Positions 48,721 through 59,232 of a stretch of DNA of 64,000 bases are shown in pieces. The stretch lies in assembly GCA_015680685.1 (NCBI GenBank), contig MNCI01025384.1:54837-118836 (forward strand). Direction: 5' to 3'. The position numbers and the translations under genes are program-made. This DNA comes from Gnetum montanum. Its lineage: Eukaryota > Streptophyta > Gnetopsida > Gnetales > Gnetaceae. The notes under the pieces were generated by a model. That model was not told the DNA's origin. It did not search any database and worked only from the letters and a program-made list of their open reading frames with translations. How positions within the stretch are numbered: position 1 is the stretch's first letter; each line of letters begins with the position of its first letter.

Positions 48721-49690
48721 ATGAAGAGCCACTAACTGATCAATTTCCTGATGAGTTCTTGTTTGCAAAGATAACAATGGTAACATTTGATGTAGCAAAG
48801 TCATGATATGAAAACTATCTCATCTATTTGATCAAGTAGGAAGTCCCTAGTAGATGGAATAGACAAGAGGAACAATAGTTCCCAAATCAAGTCAAGCACT
48901 AGATGAAGATAGAGGGCAATCTATACAAAACTTGTGTAGATGGCTTGGTGCATTGGTATGTTCCTAAGGATGATTATTTTAGAATTTTTCAAGATGCTTA
49001 TGAAGGATCTTGTAAAAACCACTATATAGGAAGGATAATGACTATATAGACTCTCATGTTAGGGTATTTTTGGCTAATAATATTTTGGAATGTCTATCAG
49101 TTTACCAATTCCTATGATAGATGTTAACATGATGATGGGATAATCACTAGGCTTTAGGATCCTCAATATTGGATTCAACCATTAGACCCATTTAACTTTT
49201 GGAGAATTGATTTCATGGGTTCCATCAAACCCATGTCCAATGGAAAGTCCTACATCATTGTTGTTATAGACTTTTACATGAAATGGGTAGAGGCTATAGT
49301 AGTAATAGATTGTACCATATCAATAGTAGCTAGACTTCTCCAACAACAAGTGATAAACATATTTGGTATGCCAATGGAACTTATTTTTGATAATGGTACT
49401 TAGTTTATAGGTGATGCTTTTAAAATGTTAATAAGATACTTTCAAGTACAATGTAAACTCATTATATCCTATCACCCCTAAGTTAGTGATCAAGCCAAGG
49501 TAACCAATAGGAAGATTACATGAATCTTACCTAGGATAATTAGTAAATATAGGAGGGATTGAAACACAAAACTCAATGATGCTTTGTAGGCCTATTTCTT
49601 TACTTGGAAACTTCGTTTAGGCTACTCTCCTTATAAACTAGTATATAGTAAGTACCAAAACTTCTTATCTAAACTAAGTTACAAACACTT
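48721..49690 (+). pseudogene. Element F integrase, degenerate
   Basis: The core at 49200-49550 reads RIDFMGSIKPMSNGKSYIIV, MELIFDNGT and DQAKVTNRKIT, so the first two Asp residues remain while the Glu position reads Lys. It ends GYSPYKLVYSK near 49650. The zinc-binding part upstream (48960-49130) is mutated. Confidence 0.7.
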
Positions 49691-52140
49691 AATATGGCTT
49701 GCAAGCTTGACCTCAACATTAGCCTAGAACAAAAAGAATGACTCATGAATCTCAGTGTGCTAGGTAAAAACATGAGAGTACCCCTTATGATGAATGAATT
49801 ATACAAGGTATGTACTAAATAATAACATGATGCCAAGATAAAATAAGTAGAATTTCAACTAAAAGATAAGGTCCTTCACTAGAACATGCAAATATATCAC
49901 CATAATTGCTCACAAAAATTCATACTAGTCAACATGTAACAAATCAAAACATTTAAGAATTCTTTGGTAGTCATGCACTTAATAGATACCTCTACTATTT
50001 TTAAAGCCCATTTCATTTTTGTATCTCCAACTTCTAACTTAGTCATGGGGAAGATACCCATTCTAGTTATCATGTTTTGAAGATCCATTTTATACCTTTT
50101 TATTTTCCAACATTTTTTTATTTTTCTTTTATTGAAGTCATTTTATATTTTATGATTTATGCTTTTATTTTCCTTGACTTGTATTGTTAATGTTTAATAA
50201 AATTACTACTTTTTTACAAAGGCCAACTTTGTTATTTGGATTATCTCCTATGCTAATAAGATATTGGGTAGATAATTGTGTAAAACAGTGAGACCATGTT
50301 ATTCATCCCTTTAGTCTTTATGAATAAGAGGTCTTTATCATGAAATTAATATGGTTCTTCTCACATGAAACTAAAATTAATTCATGATCATTATGCCTCA
50401 AATAAAAGGAAAAAGAGCAAAAGGGAATTTGAATAGGATATGACATTAAGGGAATTTGTTGATTCTTTGTGTTTCTCTTATGGATCTTGCTACTACATTT
50501 AGATATACCATTACTTATGTCTTAATCTTGATGGAAGAATATTCTCTAATAAAATTGTTACCTTACTATGTCATTGGAAATACATGTTATCCATGCCTAA
50601 AGATAATCCTCTAGTAAGGATAGCATAATAATTAATTAATTTATATTAAAAAATATTTCTAAGGTACCACTAAAAAGACATTTTATTCAAGATTAAAGGT
50701 AATCTACTTTTAACAATCTTAAGGTTTTTTGGACTAGTGTTATCATGTAACTGGAAAGACATGTTACTCATGCTTGAAGATGCATCATTGATGGGATTAG
50801 CATTGGATATGAGATTAGAAAGATATGCATCCATGTCTAAAGAAGTCCCTTTAATCAATGGATAAGAGTCCTTACCCTTAATGTTTTAAGTAATTAATTA
50901 ATTTAGTAACTACATTCCTATTTCATTTTGTGGAGTAATATTACTTTCATATGATTTTGGTTGGTCTTATGGTGGTGGATATAAGATGACATGATGTGAT
51001 GTTACTAGAAAAGGTATGGCCTTGGCTTAAAACCTATATGGATGGGTATAATGATCATTTTAACTATGATCGACATAGGAATCTATTATGGACATGGTAA
51101 GGCATCTCATATTCTAATATTTGAAATCCCTTTTGATTCCATTTCCACATCACTATTGTATATGATTATGTGCGTGATGGTTTGGTTTAGTATAGTGCAA
51201 GATCTTGATAAAAATAGTTGTATGGAAGTGAAACATAGACTTGATTGACATTCAATCTTCAAACTACCCACATATACCTTGTGAGATGGTTATACAAGGA
51301 TAAATAGGTAGAATCCTAATTTGGGAAGCATCCACTTGTATAGCTCATGAACATATAGTTTCTACACCACCTTTATATGTCCTAGTCATTCAAGTGGTGT
51401 TCCATTGCTTAACTAGATCATCATTCTTGCTCATTTTTTCTATTTATTTTATGAAATTTCATTTAAAAATCTTAACTAATATGAATTATTCTTCACCAAC
51501 TTGCCTACCTTACCATCTACACTTAACCACAATGTTCTCATGTTTAGATCCTTCTTTTGGCTTATGCTTCAACCTCAAATTTATCATAAAATGCATGGAA
51601 AATTGATCAAAAAAATTAAGAAGATTATGTAGATTATCCTTGTCAATGTAGCTAGCCTTGTTAACAAAGCCCTATCAATGTCTCAACATTGACATGACTA
51701 AAAAAACTATATATAGCCATGATACTAAACAATTTTTCATTCATTTGTCTTAAACTGCTAAGAGATTTTTTTAGTCTAGAGAGCATAGACCTTCCAAATG
51801 AAATATCTCACAAACTAGACATCTAGTTCATACTATTCAAAAGCTTGTGACAAACCAATGTTAAGCTTTATGCCATGGGAGTAAGAAGCCTATGATTTCA
51901 AATACTTCTATAATCCAAAATTTTAAATGGCCAAAGTAAGTAACATTTGAAAATGATTAAAATAATGATTATTTAAGACAAATTAGCTACCTTGGAATAT
52001 CTAGGATAATAGATTACAATTACTCTAGGAAGTTAATGCAAAAATATTTTGAAATTAATCCATCATTCAAGGATAACTAAGGGTAACCATGCCTAAATAT
52101 AATGGCTAATACTAATGACTGATTGTTCATATGATTATAG
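49691..52140 (+). other. Pol-ORF3 spacer of element F
   Basis: Non-coding. Contains the block aggatatgacattaagg (about 50430) homologous to the spacers of B and C, a promoter-like array (51661-51716), a polypurine-like tgccatgggagtaag (about 51870) and a splice-acceptor-like gattatag just before the ORF3 ATG. ORFs here are short and unrelated to known families. Confidence 0.6.
51661..51716 (+). promoter_or_regulatory. Internal promoter-like array upstream of ORF3 in element F
   Basis: TTAACA, TCAATG and TTGACA at 51661, 51675 and 51689 (steps 14, 14), then TATATATA at 51709, 20 bp after the last box; another TCAATG lies at 51643. ORF3 begins 432 bp after the TATA. Confidence 0.52.
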
Positions 52141-54914
52141 ATGATGCCTAAAAGAGTTTTGGAGATGGGTGGTTTATCCCAAAGGAGGAAAAGTGACCAA
52201 GAGGAGAATTTGGATGAGGGTTTGAATAGCCACAAATAGAACCAAAGGCCACACATGCAACCAGGTCCATTAGGAAAGAGCCCAAATTGAAATTTGTCAA
52301 ATAGATTCCTATCATAGAGATAAGATAGTACAGGTAGGATGAGGTATCTAGTCCTAGGCCAAGCCTAGAAGTCACATTTATTAAGGGTTACCTAGAAAGG
52401 ATTAAAATGAAGAAAGCTAGAGTTTGCTTTAATCCTAAACCTAGCTTTAGACCCTTCTTGGAGTTTTCTTAGTAGATTTATGAATAGCTATAAGCATTAC
52501 TTTTATGGTCCTTCATATTCACTAATGAAGAGTGGTACCTTGAGAGATATATCTCTTTTGGAATAACCACTAGGAAGATGTGATTTTTAAGATCAATAGT
52601 ATCACTATTTCTTATTTGGTGGAAGCCATTGCAAAGACTCAAAAACTTCCAATTGTAACAGTAAAATTAGCTGAGGTTTATACATAATTTAACACTAAGA
52701 GTAAAAAGGAGGAGATCCAAATGTGATATGCAATTGATAAAAAGGAGTACAATGTACTTACCTAGGTAGAGCGATATATTTCAAGATTTTGATGTATCAT
52801 TTGAACCCCACATTATGCCTAAGAAAAGTCTCATTCTTCTCCGCTAGGGCTTGTACTACACTTAGTAGAAAATTTCCTACCAACCTACCCTAAATCATCT
52901 TTCTTGAAATCAACAAATAATTTAAGGAAAACAAGAAAGGTAGGAAGATACTTCCCTTCTTATAATTCATTAGAAAATTATGCAGAAGGGGAGGGATTAC
53001 ATGTTACTTCAATGATACTCTCCAAAGGGTGACTGTAGTATCATGGCAAGAAATAATGAAAGAGGAGCTATCACTAAGGCTTTAGAAAGAAATACCAACT
53101 TCATTAGCTAAGGAAACATGAGGTGCTATAACTAGGATAGAAAAACTACGAGCATTAGAACAAATATCTAGTGGAGGATTTATGGATTATTATCTTGTCA
53201 TGAGAAACCTAAATGAAGTTACTAGAATTATGAGTTTGTAGTAGGACAATCTTTCCAATTTGTTCTCTATAGGAAGAAGCCAAGTCACTGTTTAATTGGA
53301 GCCTACCATAGGAGGAGTTGTGAGATCCCTTCCATCTAAATAAATGTTAGAAATTTTGAGCAATATTATAACTTTCTCTATAATGCTTGAAGAGGGGAAT
53401 GAGTCCATAGTGGTAATCATTCCATATAAAAGGTAGGAAAAAATTATAGTGGTATTGGTAGAAAGAATTTTAGAAGTATTAAAGGCTGTTATAGCACTTG
53501 TATTGGACTTTGCTACTATGGAAAATATCCAAATGTTTGCAAGAATTGGATCATGAGGTATGAGTGTGAAAAAACATGAGGAAGTACTAGAAAGACTCAT
53601 GAACATTGGGCCATCTATTTTGGATATCTTTAATATATTAGAAGATGTCATATCAACCTTTTCCATATTAATTATAAGACAAGGAGAAAGCTAATCATTG
53701 TGGGGATGCAACTTCATGAAGCCACCTCACTCAATTAACAACTGATGGTTGAAGTTGCTCAACTAAGGGCCTATTTATTTGATCTTGCTCTCCACCAACC
53801 TAGCTTGACCAAAGATAATGTATGTGAGCAACTTAAGACCAAATAATAATAGGTTAATATGGAGAAGGAGAAAGTTACCCAATATGCATTCTTGATGAAG
53901 GAAATGGTAAATGGAGAAAATAAGAATCTTGTTATGGTGTGCAAAGAAAAAAAGGATCTAGCCAAGAAGAATAGAATACTACTTAAGATAGAAAAACATA
54001 AGGAACAATTAGGAGAATATCTTAAGCACTAATAGGAATAATTGATAAAAGTAAATGTAAATGTGATAAGATTGGTAGCCAAAAATAAAAATATCTCAAT
54101 GGAGAAGGTATGGGCAATTAGACAAAAATTGGTCAGAGCGATCACCACCTAGAAGAATAAAGCCCTAAAGTATGAGAAGCTTAAAAATCATTATAGAAAG
54201 TAGATGGACATCTAAAGAGTTCAACAAAAAATAAATTTGACTAACCAAGTTAAAAATGAATGATGCCCTCTATTAGCTCTAAGGTGATGCATGGCAGCCC
54301 ATCTTTGATGAACTCAATGCACATGAAAAAGTAGAAATCTGCATGAAGGAGATGTAAATTAAAGAAATTACAAAATACATGGAGTTAGCCAATCATTGCT
54401 ACACCTACTTTATCATGCTTACTGCTAGGAGGTTAAGATCCAAGTTGGATAAACTAGTGATCAAATCGTACTTACTATAGGAGAATAAATACAAGATCTA
54501 CAAAGAGGCATGATAAAAGCTAGAGATAGCTAACATGGAGCTTGAAGTCATTAAAACCATATTTTAAGATCATAGAAATATAGATGAAAATCTATCTAGA
54601 AGATTGAGTGACTATTAATACTGTAAGACACATTGAAGTCATTCGATGTTAAATGCAAGCAATTTGCTACCTAGTTTATCAATGCTTATGAAATGTTTCC
54701 AATGTTGCCCTATCCTTGTCAAGTGCCTATAACTACTACTTTAGGAAAATTGGCCTAGACCATCAATGATCTTAGGAAGAAGGAATAGAAAATGATAGCC
54801 TTACTAGACACATTTTAGTAGAAGGAAATAGTAGCAGGATAGCCACAACCATCACTAAGACATGAGGAGGTACCACATGAGCTGCAAGAGTTACCACTGC
54901 TTGGAACCACTTAA
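52141..54914 (+). pseudogene. ORF3 of element F, strongly degenerate
   Basis: The start MMPKRVLEM at 52141 with basic QRRK matches the starts in B and C. The N-terminal block is barely visible near 52440-52560 (PFLEF, NEEWYLERYISF). The coiled-coil region (about 53860-54250) is Lys/Glu-rich with the order MVxxKNLxMExVxxIRQKL seen in B. The C-terminal block near 54670-54760 has MLPYPCQVPITTTLGKLA. Many TAG/TAA stops. The start codon follows AG directly. Confidence 0.62.
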
Positions 54915-55079
54915 GGTATATGAATTGAACCATTTTTGTATATATATATATTTTCACAAGTCTAAATTTGTAACTACTAGAATAAATTTTATAATGCAGT
55001 ACTCAAGTTAGTCAATTAGAGTTAGTCCATTCATTGTTACAATTTTGTAAGTAAACTCAGTTATAATTTTGTTAACTTG

Positions 55080-55109
55080 AGGAAGGGATTTTAGTTAGTC
55101 ATGGGGTTA
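55080..55109 (+). other. Polypurine tract region of element F (decayed)
   Basis: aggaagggattttagttagt followed by catggggtta, a mutated version of the block found before the LTRs of A, B and C. Confidence 0.6.
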
Positions 55110-55938
55110 TGATAAATCTTCATTCAATGGGTTACATCAACATAACAATGTTTACACAAGTATAATAAATACCTATATAAATACACATACTTACTAAATT
55201 TATGGCATCATTTGATCAATAACTTAGCCAAAATCTTGGATTTTCTGTCCATAAAACATAGAATCAATCATTGAGTGCTTGCAATATGAACTAAATAGAT
55301 TGTATGGAGTCTTAGTAGTGATCATGTATCTAAATACATTTTCATGATGGTAAAAAGATCGAGATCCATTTTTCGTCATTGCAGGAGTTGGGATTAGTTT
55401 AATACTTTTTAATTATAATTTAAATTTAGTTGTTTTTTAATTCTAAGTACCTATTTAATTATTTTATGTCCATCATACATAATTACATCACATAAGTATG
55501 ACTAGCTTTGAGTATAAATGCATTAATGTTTGATAATCTCAACAATGTACTATTTGGTACCCCCACTAGTAGGTGCTTGGTAACCCATCAACATTAGTGT
55601 ATGTTCATGATATGTATAGTGAGTTAGGAATGAATGCTCCATGAAAAGGCTAGACTAGATTTATTTCTTTGCACTTAGGTTAGGTTAGAATTTTAGAATT
55701 TTAAAATTTTAATAATATTTTCACTATGGATTTAACAACCATCATTATCGTATGTCTCAATCACACTTAACCATATGAATTAGGTTACACAAGTGTGATT
55801 AGAAAGATATCAACCAATGATCTAAATGCCTAGCTATTTAGGCATTTGTATTAGTCCTAGTCTACAGAATTTGACTAGATTGCATGTGAACTCTTATGTT
55901 AGTATGGTTGGACATAGAGTCTACTCTATTATTCATCA
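55110..55938 (+). repeat. 3' LTR of element F
   Basis: 829 bp, starts TGATAAATC and ends ATTCATCA. TATATAA at 55174. The first boxes of the U3 array are deleted relative to the 5' LTR. Confidence 0.82.
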
Positions 55939-56930
55939 AGGTGCATGATAAATAACGTTAACTATTAGAAGTGAATTTCTATGAAAATGTTAATACTTAG
56001 GTATGAAAGGGTCTATGGTTTGTTATTCTATATTTTGAAAACATCTTGGTTTTAATACATCATGGGGGTAGGTTCATTAAGCATTAGCCATAATCATTAG
56101 TACTTATTTACATGTAAAACATTGAAGTAAATATCTTTTACATGTAAATAAGTTATACATTTATTATTTACTTTAATTTTTACATATAAATAAGAAATTA
56201 CCCCCTATTTGGATTTAACGGAATGGGTCTCAGAAGCCAATTTTGCATAAATTAAAATACGATTTTTCCAAATCATAAATAAATTACAATTTTTTAGCTC
56301 TCATGCAAAATCTAACTTTTTATCTAGGCATTGAAATTGAGTTCTATTTTTGCCTATAGTCTAGTTTTATGATTCTAATCGATTATTGACACTTATGATT
56401 GCTTAATTTAAAGTGCTTAATTAATTTCTAAAAACAAGCAAGATATAGACTAAGGCATTTTAACGATAGTCAAGATTACAATTCTAATTATGCTTAAGTA
56501 CTGATAATTATTTTGGATGATGTATTTATACTAATATCTCTTTTAGCATCTTTATTTTAGCACTCATATTTATCCCGTAGACAATGATTTGGCTCATAAA
56601 CTCAGCATTCAGGTAGTAGATAAATAATTTACAAATATGATCTTCAAACTTTACAGGTAATGAAAAAGCTCATACCAGTTGAAATCATTGATAGTAGGCT
56701 ACCAATAATTTCACCAATTCTAGTCACAAGGAATTAATTTTATCAAATTGTTGACTTACTAGTAAATTTGACTATGGTGAATATTAGTAAATGTTTGGAT
56801 GTATTCTAAGATGTAATACATAGAAATCATGATTGTAGGTCTGACCTATTGAATAGATTGAGAATTTTTTCAAAATCATGGCTTTTGTCTTGACTATGGT
56901 TCAAAAATATTAAATAGTAAGCTTCCAATT
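55939..56930. other. Gene-free, AT-rich spacer between F and E
   Basis: No coding signal. The first 25 bp continue the homology to 59727-59750 that begins on the other side of F. Repeated acatgtaaataag words occur near 56110-56190. Nothing else identified. Confidence 0.55.
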
Positions 56931-56957
56931 TGATGAGACATGATTCGCATAGGCCAC

Positions 56958-57071
56958 GATATCACGTCTGTCGCGATATCGCATCCCCTGTGATATTACG
57001 TACATGATATCGCATCGTCCCCTAAGATATCGTGTATGCGATATCGTGGTCCGCCGCCATATCTATAAATA
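56958..57071 (+). promoter_or_regulatory. Phased GATATC array and TATA of solo LTR E
   Basis: GATATC or GATATT at 56958, 56975, 56992, 57006, 57026 and 57040 (steps 17, 17, 14, 20, 14), then TATAAATA at 57064, 24 bp after the last box. Several boxes extend to CGATATCG-type palindromes. Confidence 0.62.
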
Positions 57072-57319
57072 AGAGGTGGCTCTCCCTTGTTTCCCCATCC
57101 TAGGCTAGAAGTAGGGAAACTCTGTTTGATCACTCCAGAGATAGAATATTTTCCATGTGCCCGCAGTAGGAGTCCTAAAGTGAATGGATCTTTATTCGAG
57201 AAACATTGTGGCTGAACATAAGTTGTGTATGGCAATAAAGAAAAAATTCCTACATAAACCTTGCAGTGCATGGAATAGGATTTATTTAATGTTATTTATT
57301 GCTTTCCTAGTAATGCAGA

Positions 57320-57600
57320 ATGAGTACGACTTGATTACGAGCATTTAAGGATGTGTACGGATAATCAAGGAATGGATGCTCATGAGTACAACTTGATTAC
57401 GAGCATTTAAGGATGTGTACAGATAATCAAGGAACGGATGCTCATGAGTACGACTTGATTACGAGCATCTAAGGATGTGTACGGATAATCAAGAAATCAA
57501 CTGCTCATCACAACGTGGTATGAGTACGACTTGGCTTCGAGCATCTAAGGATGTGCACGAATAGTCAAGGAATCAGCTGCTCATCACACTTAGGCTAGAA
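57320..57600 (+). repeat. Tandem repeat of a 62-76 bp LTR segment, four copies
   Basis: Copies start with atgagtac at 57320, 57382, 57444 and 57520. Each contains cttgattacgagcat and ggatgtgtacggataatcaa or variants. The unit corresponds to a shortened stretch of the U5 of C-type LTRs (about 26927-27076), not of A-type LTRs. Confidence 0.85.
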
Positions 57601-57691
57601 TAGCTTTCTCAACCCTTTCCTCCTAGTTAAGTGACTCAGTATGATCACTTTGAGCACGTGCGTTATGCGTGGTGATCCCAGTAATGATTAG

Positions 57692-57768
57692 NTGAATAGT
57701 CAAGGAATCAGCTGCTCATCACACTTAGGCTAGAATAGCTTTCTCAACCCTTTCCTCCTAGTTAAGTN
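57692..57768. other. Two single-N assembly joins around a duplicated 74-bp piece
   Basis: N at 57692 and 57768. The piece 57694-57767 repeats 57559-57632 (gaatagtcaaggaatcagct... to gttaagt). Probably an unmerged contig end; sequence may be missing here. Confidence 0.8.
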
Positions 57769-58970
57769 ATTAAACATAGTCCAGCATCAGAAGGATACTT
57801 ACTTCGACATAGGGAGAAGCTTGAGCAGCGTAATATGCGACTTCTTGTGTATTTTGCTAAGTCTTTTGTTCAAGGCCAGGTTTACGCTCTGTTACGCACG
57901 GTAGCGTAACAAGCTCCAAAACAGTCAAAGACGAAGTCTAAGAAAGTGTGATTGCTCATCATACGCGCATCACGCAACATAGCGTATCACAGTGTATTGC
58001 ATCGCCAAGCTAAACATTGTTTTATGCTTCGTTACGCGCGGCTGCGTAAGAAAGCGTAAAACAGCTTGAATCCATTGTTTCCATGTTACGTTACGCTAAT
58101 ACATGCAACGCAGTGCGAATGAGCGTAATTTAACCCAAAGATAGTTGAAACATGCCCGATGTGCACCTCTTCAGTCATGAAGTTTGACGCAAAAATGGTC
58201 AAACCAACAGTACCCGAAACATTCGGGACACACGTCATCAGGGTTACGCCTTCTCCACAGGACGTCGCAACCTATAAATACCTCAGTTGACAAAGATACA
58301 GAGGTTGGAAAATCAGAGAAGCAAAGGCATTTTTCTGAGCACTGGAGCACTTATCATTTTTGAGTAGAGGTATAGAGAGCAGCACCTTGGCAATTGTTGA
58401 CAGCATCACCTTACGGCAGAAATAGAGGACAGTTCGCTTTGAGCACCGGGGATAGGAGTAATCATTCTGCTGGGGAAGACTCTATTGGTCAGAAATAATT
58501 GATCGGTAGACGTCAGAGCTTGACCTTCCTTGCATCCCGGCTTTAGCCTACGAGGTAGATCGGACTTCTGTTTGGACAGTTTTCTTGTTCTTTTGTGCTT
58601 GCTTTACGCCCAGTAATCGGGGTCTCCCCAGTGTAACGAGATATACAAAATATACATTTTTTCAAGTCAAAGCGTAGAGCTTGACACTACATGTTTCTCT
58701 TATGTCAGCCTCCTCTTATCGTGTTTAACGTTATCATCGTTGCAACTCATCTACATCATTTTCCCCTCGTTTTTGCGATTCCTCGAATCAGATCATTTCA
58801 CGAGATATTCATCGGTTTACTAATTAGTAAGTCCCTGTCTGATCGACAAGACCGTTCAGGGCGCCACGGATTCGTTTTTCCAGCATAGCCCTTGCGCGGA
58901 TCCATGGTTAGAACTGTGTACACAGAATTTGTTCAGTATTCTCCAGCTGCCGACGTTTTCCGTCGTTACA
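57769..58970. mobile_element. Foreign segment inside solo LTR E, unclassified and promoter-like
   Basis: Richer in CG dinucleotides than its surroundings. The left half carries several TTACGC...GCGTAA inverted repeats, the clearest being GTTACGCACGGTAGCGTAAC near 57892-57911. A TATA-type cctataaatacctc lies near 58272. The right half has no coding match. LTR E sequence resumes at about 58972 (cattagttagagttag). It could be a piece of another LTR or an old gene promoter; the left edge is obscured by the N join. Confidence 0.5.
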
Positions 58971-59232
58971 GTCATTAGTTAGAGTTAGTTAGTTTCTCAG
59001 CCCTTCACCTTAATAGCATAGGAGAAAAACATAAAAACATATAAAAATCATATACCTCAGACTTACTTAATCATACACCGTGACAACTACAAGTAAGTCT
59101 GCGAAGACAACGAATGATTAACCCTAAGTGTTCCATGGCGCGTGTAGGCACTTAGTCTGTGGAGTTTGACTGGATTGCACGTGCTACGCTCGTTTCATAT
59201 GGTTGAGTGTAGGGGTATCTCGCCACTCATCA

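Larger units (their letters stand above)
11316..55938 (+). mobile_element. Element F: old Athila/Tat-like gypsy element holding three layers of insertions
   Basis: 5' LTR (11316-17962, split by G), primer site (17964-17981), then a LINE containing elements B and C, then gag (about 44400-46600), pol (about 46900-49700), a spacer, ORF3 (52141-54914) and the 3' LTR (55110-55938). The flanks TAGTG and AGGTG are an imperfect target-site duplication. The pairing is supported because both LTRs share TATA, AATAAA and U5 blocks not found in the other families here. The coding parts have more stops than in B, consistent with F being the outermost, oldest layer. Confidence 0.8.
56931..59232 (+). mobile_element. 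Element E: solo LTR of the A family, with internal insertion and tandem repeats
   Basis: Starts TGATGAG (56931), ends CTCATCA (59226-59232), flanked by perfect target duplication CAATT (56926-56930, 59233-59237). No internal domain, so it is a solo LTR from LTR-LTR recombination. Its first 380 bp and last 260 bp match LTR A (2253-2987). Between them lie C-type U5 repeats (57320-57600), two N joins and a foreign segment (57769 to about 58970). Confidence 0.85.
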
